Origin: Dyadobacter sp. SG02
GTDB taxonomy: Bacteria; Bacteroidota; Bacteroidia; Cytophagales; Spirosomataceae
Length of the DNA stretch: 64,000 bases
Assembly (NCBI RefSeq): GCF_900109045.1
Contig: NZ_FNYL01000013.1
Location: 124,001 to 188,000 of the forward strand
Direction: 5' to 3'
This document shows positions 18,657-27,311 of the stretch, piece after piece. Position numbers and translations under genes: made by a program. The notes under the pieces are model-generated. The model saw only the letters and a program-made list of their open reading frames with translations, was not told where the DNA came from and searched no databases. Each line of letters begins with the position of its first letter. Within the stretch, counting starts at the first letter, position 1.

Positions 18657-19847
18657 ATGCGTTTGTTCAAATTCTGCTGTTGGCATCTGCCAATTGTCCT
18701 GCTTTGGTTTAGCAACACCCTTTTCGCACAGGGGAATAAGGATTTTAAACTGTATTTAAAAAACGGGACGATCGATCCTCCGGCCAATTTGTCGGGTAAG
18801 GCGGGCCGTGCGGGGCTTCGGGCAAATGCATCGCCTGAAATCGGGAGGCTGGTGATCATTCAGTTCTACGGCATACCCGGCGAACAAGTGGTGAGCCGGT
18901 TGAGAAATGCCGGGATAGAGCTGCTCGAATACATTCCCGAGAACGCGTATACGGCCGTATTGCACGGAGAGCCGGATGTTGCATTATTAAATTCTTTGAA
19001 TGCCAGGTCGGTGATCGAATTAGAGCCCGGTCAGAAGATCCATCCGGTTTTAACAGGACCCAATCTTCCGGCACATGTCACGAAGATGCCCGGAAAGCTG
19101 GATGTACGCATCAGCTATCCGCGTTCGGTTGCATTGGCGGATGTTCGGAAAGAGCTTCAAAGTATTCATTTTCAAATCGTTTCGGATTCCCTCAGTCAGT
19201 ACGAAATGCTCGATGTACGGTTGGGAAAGGATAGCCTGGAATACCTGGCTGCATTGCCATGGCTGCAATATATCGAGCCGGTAGCTGCGCCCGGTGAACC
19301 TTTAAACGATAAGAGCACTGCTAGTACCCGGGCAAATATGCTGGCGGCAGGATTGCCTTCCGGGGTTAAGCTGGATGGTGAAGGAGTGGTGATTGGTATT
19401 GGGGATTTTAGTGATCCTAATATTCACGCGGATATCAACCGCCGAGTCGTAAGCAATACCGTATCCGGGAATTATTGGCACGGCGTCCATGTAACCGGCA
19501 CAGCGGCCGGTGCCGGTATTGTGAATGAAAAGTATAAGGGGTATGCACCCAAGGCATCGATCGTCACACGGTATTCAAGCAGTATTTTAGATCAGGCTGA
19601 AGAACTGTTTCGCGATTTCGGGATGGTAGTGGCCAATCACTCATATGGCTCTCCCTCAACAGGTGGTTCTTGTCCAGGTTTCGGCGAATATTCCAGCTAT
19701 TCCAGTCTTCTCGACAAGCAGGAAAATGAGCTACCCTACCTGCTGCATGTTTTTGCGGCGGGAAATAGCGGAGGGCTCCTGCCTGTAATGGGGTTCCGGC
19801 AGGATTTGGCAATGTCCTGGGCGATTATGTTTCCGCGAAAAATATAA
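18657..19847 (+). CDS. S8 subtilisin-like peptidase, 5' fragment of a frameshifted gene
   Basis: 396 residues from ATG 18657, with a signal peptide ending near NTLFAQ. After a propeptide-like region the subtilase domain begins. The catalytic Asp lies in VVIGIGDFSD, the His in WHGVHVTGTAAG, and the oxyanion Asn in FAAGNSGG. The frame then breaks: after LLPV it runs out of family-like sequence and stops at 19847. The next frame continues the expected protein (VPAGFGNVLGDYVSAKNIIS) and carries the catalytic Ser. A single missing base around 19785-19790 explains this; for example an extra A in the GTAATGGGG stretch would restore PVNGVPAG. Without Ser this fragment cannot be an active protease. 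Confidence 0.85.
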   Translation: MRLFKFCCWHLPIVLLWFSNTLFAQGNKDFKLYLKNGTIDPPANLSGKAGRAGLRANASPEIGRLVIIQFYGIPGEQVVSRLRNAGIELLEYIPENAYTAVLHGEPDVALLNSLNARSVIELEPGQKIHPVLTGPNLPAHVTKMPGKLDVRISYPRSVALADVRKELQSIHFQIVSDSLSQYEMLDVRLGKDSLEYLAALPWLQYIEPVAAPGEPLNDKSTASTRANMLAAGLPSGVKLDGEGVVIGIGDFSDPNIHADINRRVVSNTVSGNYWHGVHVTGTAAGAGIVNEKYKGYAPKASIVTRYSSSILDQAEELFRDFGMVVANHSYGSPSTGGSCPGFGEYSSYSSLLDKQENELPYLLHVFAAGNSGGLLPVMGFRQDLAMSWAIMFPRKI

Positions 19848-19888
19848 TTAGCGTCGGAGAGACGGCCGTCACGCAAATAATCGCGCTA

Positions 19889-22800
19889 ATGTCTAGCAAG
19901 GGCCCTGTAAAAGACGGCAGGATTAAGCCCGATATCGTTGCGCAGGGAACTTCCGTTTTTTCCACTATGCCCGGCGATATGTACGACGATGCGTCGGGAA
20001 CCAGTATGGCCGCGCCGGCTGTGACGGGTGGGGCGGCATTGCTTTACCAACGATACCGGCAACTGCATAATCAGCAAAATCCAAGGAATGGCCTGATAAA
20101 AGCATTGCTTTGCAACGGGGCATCCGACAAGGGCCTGGCCGGTCCAGATTTCAGCTATGGTTTTGGGTTGATGAACCTGTTTCGGTCTGTAACCATGATC
20201 GATAAGGGGCATTATTGGAATGGGACGCTAGCCCACCAGGCAACGAGTGAATTTCAGTTCACCGTTCCTCCGGGTACTGCGCTGGTGAAGACAATACTCT
20301 ATTGGAATGATCTGCCGGCTTCTCCACTGGCGGGGCGATCGCTGGTGAATAACCTCGATCTGGAAGCATCGCGGCCGAACGGAACCAAATTACTACCCCT
20401 CATACCCAATGCTTCAACTCCGACGATTCCAGCTGTTGCCGGCGTGGATTCTGTCAACAATGTCGAGCAGATTGTCATAGAAAATCCGGATGCCGGTACC
20501 TACACATTGAGGGTGAAAGGTACAAAAATTCCATCGGGCCCGCAGGAATTTTTTCTCGTTTACGATATTATCGAAAAATCGACGAAGCTTGCTTATCCGA
20601 TTGGTAATGAACATTTTACAAAGGGGGGTGCCGTTTATATTTCCTGGGATAGCTACGGAAATCCTGCGAGTACATTTGCGGTGGCCTACTCGCTGAATAA
20701 TGGGGGTACCTGGACGATGATTGATGCAGCCGTGCCGGCCGGAAGCAATCAACTTAGCTGGACTGTGCCCGACGCAACTACGGCAACGGCTAAAATAAGA
20801 CTGATCCAGAACGAAACAGGCCTTGTCACGGAAAGCGGGACATTCTCGATCATGCCGGTTCCGGTGATTTCCCTTGCAGCGGTACAATGTCCGGGTTATG
20901 TGGCTGTGCAGTGGACGCCTGTAAGCGGCGCGTCCGACTATGAGGTGATGCGATTGCAGGGAACAGAAATGAAGTCTGTGGCAACTACATCCGCATTGAA
21001 ATATACGTTCAGTGATTTGTCGCGTGATTCCTTACAATATATTTCGGTTCGCCCGAGGATCAACGGCGTTCCGGGGAGAAGGGCTGTTGCGGTTCGCAGA
21101 AAACCCGATAACGGTACCTGTGCGGGCGCAATTTCAGATAATGACATCGCGATAGACTCGATCATTTCACCGGTCAAATCCGGGAGAGCATTGACAACGA
21201 CCAGCCTGTCCGATCCTCAGCAGGTCATAATAGGTGTCCGGAACCTTGATGATCAACCTATTACCCGCTCGTTTGAGGTCGGCTATTCGATCGGTGGGGC
21301 GGGTTCCGCAATTCACTGGGAAACTATCTCTTCGGGTATGTCGGCGGGGGAGTATTTGCAATACACTTTCAACAAAACTGCCGACTTTCAAGCCGTGGGC
21401 ACTTATCCGGTGAGCTTTTTCGTAAAACTGGAAGGCGACCTTGTTACGACTAACAACACCAGGACAACCATCATCAAACAGCTCGCCAACCCTCCGCTGG
21501 TATTGCCTTACACGGAAGATTTTGAGTTTGTCACGGATCAGACCGTACATATCGGTACCAGTGGTCTGGCCAACGCGGATAAATACGATTTTACGTCACA
21601 GGATAACTATGGCAGGTTGAGGACCTATGTAAAGCCAGGCCTCTCATATTCCGGAGTGAAGGCGCTTACGATAGATACGGATAGCCTCCGGACAAATATG
21701 CCCGCGTACATGACCGAAGCACGTGGCACTTATAATCTCGCCGGATATGACATTCGGAAAGATGAAATCCAGCTTTCTTTCCGGTTTCGCCGGGGCGGTG
21801 ATACCTGGGCACGTGCAGAGGAAGGTGTTTTTATACGCGGAAACGATACTGACCCGTGGATCTTTGCCTTCGACTATAACAGCGCTGAGAATGCCGTTAC
21901 CGACAGGGGCTTTGTACGCGCAACCATAGGTGTAAGCGATTTGCTGAAACGTAATTCCCAGAGTTTGACTGCAACCGTCCAGGTTATGTGGCGGCAGAGA
22001 GTGATTAGACAGGCTTCGGCAGGTGGCTACACGATTGACGACATACAAATAGTCGCCGTGCAGAACGATGCGGAGGTGTCGCGGATAGTTCCACCGGCAC
22101 TCTCCATATGCAGCAGCGGTCCTCACGAGTTTGGTGTAGTGGTAAAAAATAATGGACCCGATGATTTTATTCAGCTTCTCTTGCAAATGACTGTCGATGG
22201 CAACGAAGTGTATCGAGGCAATGTCCCGGTCGTCAAAGCAGGTAGGGACACCCTTTACACGTTCACTTTCGAGTCAGATTTATTTTCAGCAGGCGACCAT
22301 GTCGTTAAAGCAATGATCAGCAGGGATTACGACTTCAACAGAGAGAATGACTCGGCCCGCCTCTTGATAAATATTCCCCCTCCGGTACAGACACTTCCTT
22401 ATCTGGAAAATTTCGAGAATGGCCAGGGAGGGTGGTTTACCGTAGGGGCCAATTCGGCCTGGCAGTTTGGGCATCCTGCTTCCACCAAGGTCAAAAGCGC
22501 TGCCAGTGGTCGGAACGCCTGGAAAACGAATCTCACCGGACCATATCGGAATGAGGGAATCTCTTACCTATATTCTCCCTGCTTTGATCTGCAAACTTTT
22601 GGCCGATGGCCGATGATCAGTTTCAGCATCTCCATGGACATGGAGCCATGCAATGAAAATTCTTGTGACCTGATCTTTTTAGAATATAGCACGGGAGATG
22701 TTTGGTACAGGGTCAATGGAGATGAAAATAGCATTAACTGGTACAATACGCCTGATGGTGCGCAGTTGGCCTGGAATGCGCAGGACTACACACGGTGGCA

Positions 22801-24064
22801 TGTGGCTACTGACCAGGCATTTTATGGCGGCGGTAAGATACGTTTCAGATTCGGATTTCGAGCCGGGTCCTCGGGCACCCGGGAAGGTGTCGCGATCGAC
22901 GATTTTCACGTCTACTATTCCGACTTCTACGATAGTATCGCTAAAACCGATCCGCCGAACGATTCACTTACGATCAATCAGGTCTATGGAGATTGGTGGA
23001 CTTATTTTCGGAGCCTGGAAGGGGTATATATGTCGCTCAATCCCAAAAATCAAGTCTTGGAAGGAGCTGTCCTAAAGTCATTTATCATGGAGGACAAGAT
23101 TCCTTCCACAAATAGTCAATTCTATCTGCCAAGAAGTTATACTGTCGCCACAGGAGAAATGAGTTATCCGGAACCCGTCGGCGTACGTATTTATTTCACC
23201 GACAAAGAGGTAGAGAGCATGCTTGCAGCCCCGGACAAAACGGGTGTCTCAAAGCCAGGCTCGGCGTATGATTTAACGGTGAGCCAATACTCGGGAGTCA
23301 ATGAAGACGGGAGTTTACTTAACAATGCCACTTCTAAATGGACTTATTATCCAAAGTCGGCCATCAAAATAGTGCCTTACCGGAACGGCTACTACGTTGA
23401 ATTCCAAACTAAAAGCTTCTCCGAATTCTGGCTGGCGAAAGACTTCCTGGGACTCGGCAATCCTATGCCCGTCACCCTAGCCAATTTCTCCGCCAAACCC
23501 CGGGTGGACGTAGAAAACAAAAAATCCGTGCTCCTCGAATGGCAAACAGCGGAAGAGAAGGATTTCAGCCATTTCGAAATCGAGGTGGCCAGGGATAAGG
23601 AAAGCCTGTTGAAAAAAATGTTCTTAAAAATCGGCGAGGTGCCCGGCAAGGGAGGTACTTCCGGGTCATCGGCCTATTCATTCACGGACTATTTCCCTTT
23701 GACGACCGGCCCAGGCTATTATCGTTTGAAAATGATCGACCGCGCGACGGACGGTAGCGACGCCGGTTTCGAATATTCTACCATTCGTTCGGTTAGTTTC
23801 GACGGTGAAGCGGAATGGAAGGTGTTCCCGAACCCGGCAAAGGAAAAAATCTTCGTCGAATTTGGTGGGAAGGCCGGTAACGTGGTGAAGTTTAGTATTT
23901 CGGATGTGGCCGGAAGGGTCGTTTTTACGGATCACGTGCTGGCCGACGGAACGGTTCAGAAAAAGGAGATTAACCTTTCGTCAACAGACATTGCCCCGGG
24001 AATCTATCTGCTCAAAATGGCTTCGGAAGGTCACGAAAAGGTATTTAAAATTATACGGAAGTAA
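19889..24064 (+). CDS. S8 subtilisin-like peptidase, 3' fragment with type IX sorting domain
   Basis: 1391 residues from the first in-frame ATG, though homologous sequence in this frame begins near 19790. It opens with GRIKPDIVAQGTSVFS and the catalytic Ser motif GTSMAAPAVTGGAAL. Next come a P/pre-P-like beta domain, FN3-like and CARDB-like beta-sandwich modules (repeated NNGPDDF- and LPYLENFE-type segments), and a MAM/concanavalin-like region. The C-terminal type A sorting domain has WKVFPNPAKEKIFVEF and IAPGIYLLKM. Joined to the preceding fragment it would be a secreted, surface-attached protease of about 1,790 residues. This piece alone lacks signal peptide, Asp and His. Confidence 0.85.
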   Translation: MSSKGPVKDGRIKPDIVAQGTSVFSTMPGDMYDDASGTSMAAPAVTGGAALLYQRYRQLHNQQNPRNGLIKALLCNGASDKGLAGPDFSYGFGLMNLFRSVTMIDKGHYWNGTLAHQATSEFQFTVPPGTALVKTILYWNDLPASPLAGRSLVNNLDLEASRPNGTKLLPLIPNASTPTIPAVAGVDSVNNVEQIVIENPDAGTYTLRVKGTKIPSGPQEFFLVYDIIEKSTKLAYPIGNEHFTKGGAVYISWDSYGNPASTFAVAYSLNNGGTWTMIDAAVPAGSNQLSWTVPDATTATAKIRLIQNETGLVTESGTFSIMPVPVISLAAVQCPGYVAVQWTPVSGASDYEVMRLQGTEMKSVATTSALKYTFSDLSRDSLQYISVRPRINGVPGRRAVAVRRKPDNGTCAGAISDNDIAIDSIISPVKSGRALTTTSLSDPQQVIIGVRNLDDQPITRSFEVGYSIGGAGSAIHWETISSGMSAGEYLQYTFNKTADFQAVGTYPVSFFVKLEGDLVTTNNTRTTIIKQLANPPLVLPYTEDFEFVTDQTVHIGTSGLANADKYDFTSQDNYGRLRTYVKPGLSYSGVKALTIDTDSLRTNMPAYMTEARGTYNLAGYDIRKDEIQLSFRFRRGGDTWARAEEGVFIRGNDTDPWIFAFDYNSAENAVTDRGFVRATIGVSDLLKRNSQSLTATVQVMWRQRVIRQASAGGYTIDDIQIVAVQNDAEVSRIVPPALSICSSGPHEFGVVVKNNGPDDFIQLLLQMTVDGNEVYRGNVPVVKAGRDTLYTFTFESDLFSAGDHVVKAMISRDYDFNRENDSARLLINIPPPVQTLPYLENFENGQGGWFTVGANSAWQFGHPASTKVKSAASGRNAWKTNLTGPYRNEGISYLYSPCFDLQTFGRWPMISFSISMDMEPCNENSCDLIFLEYSTGDVWYRVNGDENSINWYNTPDGAQLAWNAQDYTRWHVATDQAFYGGGKIRFRFGFRAGSSGTREGVAIDDFHVYYSDFYDSIAKTDPPNDSLTINQVYGDWWTYFRSLEGVYMSLNPKNQVLEGAVLKSFIMEDKIPSTNSQFYLPRSYTVATGEMSYPEPVGVRIYFTDKEVESMLAAPDKTGVSKPGSAYDLTVSQYSGVNEDGSLLNNATSKWTYYPKSAIKIVPYRNGYYVEFQTKSFSEFWLAKDFLGLGNPMPVTLANFSAKPRVDVENKKSVLLEWQTAEEKDFSHFEIEVARDKESLLKKMFLKIGEVPGKGGTSGSSAYSFTDYFPLTTGPGYYRLKMIDRATDGSDAGFEYSTIRSVSFDGEAEWKVFPNPAKEKIFVEFGGKAGNVVKFSISDVAGRVVFTDHVLADGTVQKKEINLSSTDIAPGIYLLKMASEGHEKVFKIIRK

Positions 24065-24089
24065 GGTTTTACATCAAAAAATAAACCAT

Positions 24090-24123
24090 AATCCCTGCCA
24101 GCTGGTCCTGGCGGGGATTTTTT
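24090..24123 (+). terminator. rho-independent terminator of the subtilase gene
   Basis: AATCCCTGCCAG pairs with CTGGCGGGGATT (12 bp, one G-T pair) around a 6-nt loop and runs into TTTTTT. It sits 25 bases after the stop codon. Confidence 0.85.
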
Positions 24124-24151
24124 GTTTCGCTGAATAAAAAGCACCAAAGGC

Positions 24152-24208
24152 TTGACATTCCATTTAAATAAAATATCTTTGTCACTAAGATATTTAGAAA
24201 CAAAGATA
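24152..24208 (+). promoter_or_regulatory. promoter with overlapping palindromic MarR operator
   Basis: TTG at 24152-24154 and TATCTTTG at 24174-24181 are spaced by 19 bp, the optimum for Bacteroidota promoters. AAATATCTT (24171-24179) and AAGATATTT (24187-24195) form a perfect 9-bp inverted repeat with a 7-nt spacer covering the -7 element. A further CAAAGATA at 24201-24208 is the inverse of the -7 element itself. The layout is that of an autoregulated MarR operator. Confidence 0.8.
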
Positions 24209-24211
24209 AAT

Positions 24212-24673
24212 ATGGACCAGGAAACGCTCGACCGCTTGCGGAAACTCAGCCAGCAGTATGCATTCGACTCTATCCAGATGCACGAAGCCATCGGGCGGCA
24301 GGCCGGGCTTTCGGGTACTGATCACAAGTATCTGGGATTCATTATCCAGAAGGGACAAATGACTGCCGGGGAGCTTTCTGCGCTCACCGGCCTTACTACC
24401 GGCGCCGTTACGGGCCTGATCGACCGGTTTGAACAGAAAGATTTTGTCAAACGGCGGTTTGGCGAGGGCGACAGACGGAAGGTCATCGTAGAGCCGAATA
24501 CTGAAAAAGTCATGGCCGTTTTTGAACCGCTTTATAAGGAGTTCAGGGCCCAATCGGAGCAGGTAATGGCCTCTTTTTCGGAGACGGAACTTGCAGTAAT
24601 CGAAAGCTATTTTTTGAAGGCGATTGAAGTAATGAATGAAACAACTAGCAAACTCAATCCTAAAAATTCGTAA
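24212..24673 (+). CDS. MarR-family transcriptional regulator
   Basis: 153 residues from ATG 24212; the longer frame from TTG 24152 would begin inside the -33 element and is rejected. The winged helix-turn-helix is GELSALTGLTTGAVTGLIDR, with wing residues in GEGDRRKVIV. MarR dimers repress by binding palindromes and release on contact with small ligands. The stop codon is one base from the ATG of the rifampin phosphotransferase gene, so the two are translationally coupled, and an inverted repeat covers their shared promoter. The likely ligand is therefore a rifamycin or similar aromatic compound, by inference from the partner gene. Confidence 0.92.
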   Translation: MDQETLDRLRKLSQQYAFDSIQMHEAIGRQAGLSGTDHKYLGFIIQKGQMTAGELSALTGLTTGAVTGLIDRFEQKDFVKRRFGEGDRRKVIVEPNTEKVMAVFEPLYKEFRAQSEQVMASFSETELAVIESYFLKAIEVMNETTSKLNPKNS

Positions 24674-24674
24674 A

Positions 24675-27275
24675 ATGAGCATCTACGTACTTGGTTTTCA
24701 GGAGATTGATAAGTCGGCCATTGCAACGGCCGGGGGGAAAGGCGCAAACCTGGGAGAGCTTGCCGGGATCGCCGGTATTCGTGTACCGGATGGCTTTTGC
24801 ATTACCACCGAAGCTTTCCGGCAGATTGTGGAGGATGCCGGAATCGACGATTTGCTGGAACGGATGGCGCATTTGACGGTCGCGGACAGGAGCGAAATTG
24901 CTGCCGTAGGGAAAGCGATTCGCGGGGCGATTGAAAAAACTGAGGTGCCTGAGATGATCCGAACGGAGATCTTCCGGTATGTTGCAAAGCTTGGGCGGGA
25001 CAATGCCTATGCAGTCCGGTCGAGTGCGACGGCGGAGGATTTGCCGAACGCCTCTTTTGCGGGTCAGCAGGATACCTATTTGAATGTAATGGGAAGCGAA
25101 GCGGTTTTGAAGCATGTCAGCAAATGCTGGGCGTCTTTGTTTACCGACCGGGCGATTACATATCGCATACAAAACGGCTTCGATCATGCGAAGGTGAGCT
25201 TGGCGGTGGTAGTACAACGGATGGTTTTTCCGCAGGCATCGGGGATTTTGTTTACCGCAGACCCCGTCAACGGCCACAGAAAAGTCACTTCTATCGACGC
25301 CGGCTTCGGGCTTGGCGAGGCGCTGGTTTCGGGTTTGGTGGATGCTGATGTTTACAAAGTACGAGGCGGAGCGGTCGTCGAAAAGAAGATCGTGTCTAAG
25401 AAACTTGCTATCCACGGGCTGCGCGAGGGCGGCACGCATGAGCAGGAGATCGCCACGGATGAACAAAACCTGCCAACCCTGATGGACGATCAGGTTTTGC
25501 AACTCGAACGGATCGGCAGGAAAATCGAAGCGCATTTCGGCTGGCCGCAGGATATCGAGTGGTGCCTGGCGGAAAACGAACTGTATATTGTGCAAAGCCG
25601 GCCGATTACGACATTATTCCCGATTCCGATAGCCAAAGACGGCGAAAATCACTTGTATGTTTCGGTAGGTCACCAGCAAATGATGACCGACGCGATGAAG
25701 CCGCTTGGGTTGGAAGCGTGGCAGCTTACGGGCCCGCGCCGTATGCATGTGGCGGGTGGGCGCATGTTCGTGGACGTGGCGCAGGACCTGGCGTCGCCCG
25801 CGAGCAGGAGGGTGGTCATGGAGGTGCTCGGAAAGTCCGATCCGCTAGTGAAGACAGCCGTGACGGAAATTCTGGAACGCGGGGATTTTATTTCCATTAA
25901 CGCGGAAGACGCAGCTACCGCCCGACCGTCGCAGGGACCCCCGCCGCATGATTTTTTCACCCTCAATGCCTACGATCCTTCCATAGTCCATGAGCTGATC
26001 GCGCGTAGTGAAACGTCGATCAGCGCATTAAGTGAGAATATCCGCGCAAAATCAGGTACCGAACTGATCGATTTCATTCTGGAAGATTTCGAGCAAAGAA
26101 AGAGTCAGGCCGATCCGCAAAGTTTCGGTGTACTCGTGACATCGATGAATGGGGCTTTCTGGATCAATGAAAAGATGAATGAATGGTTGGGAGAAAAGAA
26201 CGTCGCCGACGCGCTTTCACAATCGGTACCGCACAATGTCACGTCGGAAATGGGCCTGTCGCTGCTGGATGTGGCGGATGCGATCCGGCCTTACCCGGAG
26301 GTAATTAACTATTTGCGGGAGGTTGATGGTGATCAATTTCCGGAAGGGTTGGCCACGCTGCCCGGCGGAACGGCGGCTTTGGAGGCGATCAGCGGGTTTC
26401 TGGATAAATATGGAATGCGTTGCGCGGGGGAAATCGATATTACGAGAACCCGTTGGAGCGAGCGGCCTGCTATTCTCATTCCATTGATCCTGAGTAATAT
26501 CCGAAACCAGGCGCCCGGCGCCGGGAAGTTGAAATTCGAACAGGGCCGGGAGGAAGCCGCCCGGAAAGAAGCGGAATTGCTCGACCGCTTGCGACAGCTA
26601 CCCGACGGCGAACAGAAAGCGGAGGAAACCCGGCGGATGATTGGTTTGCTTCGGAGCCTGGCTGGTTACCGGGAGTACCCCAAATATGCCATTGTAAGCA
26701 GGTATTTTGTTTACAAAAAAGCGTTGATGGAAGAGGCGGCGAGGTTGGAGCAGGCTCATGTACTTGACGAAAAGGAAGATATTTACTACCTCGGTTTCGA
26801 AGAAATACGCGAGGCGATCGTGACAAGGAAGGCAGATTACGAGCTGATTAACGAGCGAAAAGAGGCATTCAGGCATTTTGAAAAACTGACGCCGCCGCGT
26901 GTGATGACCTCGGACGGTGAAGTTGTGACGGGTAAGCATAGCCATGAAAACCTGCCTGAGGGCGCCATTGCGGGCCTGGGCGTTTCCGCAGGCGTGATCG
27001 AAGGACGTGCACGAGTGGTGCTGAAAATGGAAGACGCAGACCTCGAACCGGGCGATATTCTGGTCACCGCATTCACAGACCCGAGCTGGACGCCGCTGTT
27101 CGTAGCCATCAAGGGCCTTGTGACCGAAGTAGGAGGGTTGATGACCCACGGAGCCGTCATTGCCCGCGAATACGGGTTACCGGCGGTGGTGGGAGTAGAT
27201 AATGCGACCCGGCTGATCGCGGACGGTCAACAAATAAGAGTGCACGGAACGGAAGGGTATATCGAGATTCTATGA
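24675..27275 (+). CDS. rph: rifampin phosphotransferase (RPH)
   Basis: 866 residues from ATG 24675. The architecture is that of RPH, which phosphorylates rifampin with ATP, releasing AMP and phosphate and inactivating the drug. The N-terminal PEP-synthase-like ATP-grasp part holds GGKGANLGEL (Lys22) and VRSSATAEDLPNASFAGQQD. The middle drug-binding region follows. The C-terminal swivelling His domain holds GGLMTHGAVIAREYGLP with the phospho-carrier His at residue 825, the position reported for the Listeria enzyme, and ends HGTEGYIEIL as known RPHs do. It is often labelled PEP synthase, but true PEP synthases carry a C-terminal PEP-binding barrel that is absent here. It is coupled to the MarR gene. 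Confidence 0.9.
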   Translation: MSIYVLGFQEIDKSAIATAGGKGANLGELAGIAGIRVPDGFCITTEAFRQIVEDAGIDDLLERMAHLTVADRSEIAAVGKAIRGAIEKTEVPEMIRTEIFRYVAKLGRDNAYAVRSSATAEDLPNASFAGQQDTYLNVMGSEAVLKHVSKCWASLFTDRAITYRIQNGFDHAKVSLAVVVQRMVFPQASGILFTADPVNGHRKVTSIDAGFGLGEALVSGLVDADVYKVRGGAVVEKKIVSKKLAIHGLREGGTHEQEIATDEQNLPTLMDDQVLQLERIGRKIEAHFGWPQDIEWCLAENELYIVQSRPITTLFPIPIAKDGENHLYVSVGHQQMMTDAMKPLGLEAWQLTGPRRMHVAGGRMFVDVAQDLASPASRRVVMEVLGKSDPLVKTAVTEILERGDFISINAEDAATARPSQGPPPHDFFTLNAYDPSIVHELIARSETSISALSENIRAKSGTELIDFILEDFEQRKSQADPQSFGVLVTSMNGAFWINEKMNEWLGEKNVADALSQSVPHNVTSEMGLSLLDVADAIRPYPEVINYLREVDGDQFPEGLATLPGGTAALEAISGFLDKYGMRCAGEIDITRTRWSERPAILIPLILSNIRNQAPGAGKLKFEQGREEAARKEAELLDRLRQLPDGEQKAEETRRMIGLLRSLAGYREYPKYAIVSRYFVYKKALMEEAARLEQAHVLDEKEDIYYLGFEEIREAIVTRKADYELINERKEAFRHFEKLTPPRVMTSDGEVVTGKHSHENLPEGAIAGLGVSAGVIEGRARVVLKMEDADLEPGDILVTAFTDPSWTPLFVAIKGLVTEVGGLMTHGAVIAREYGLPAVVGVDNATRLIADGQQIRVHGTEGYIEIL

Positions 27276-27288
27276 CGTCCCGTGCACA

Positions 27289-27311
27289 CAGGCAATCGAA
27301 TGCCTAGTTTT
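27289..27311. terminator. weak convergent terminator between rph and the M61 gene
   Basis: AGGCA and TGCCT pair around a 6-nt loop and are followed by AGTTTTTC. The stem is only 5 bp and overlaps the stop codon of the leftward M61 gene, so support is modest. Confidence 0.3.

Noticed and set aside
24675..27275. PEP synthase
   Set aside because: The C-terminal PEP-binding barrel is missing and the His domain is at the very end, as in rifampin phosphotransferase.
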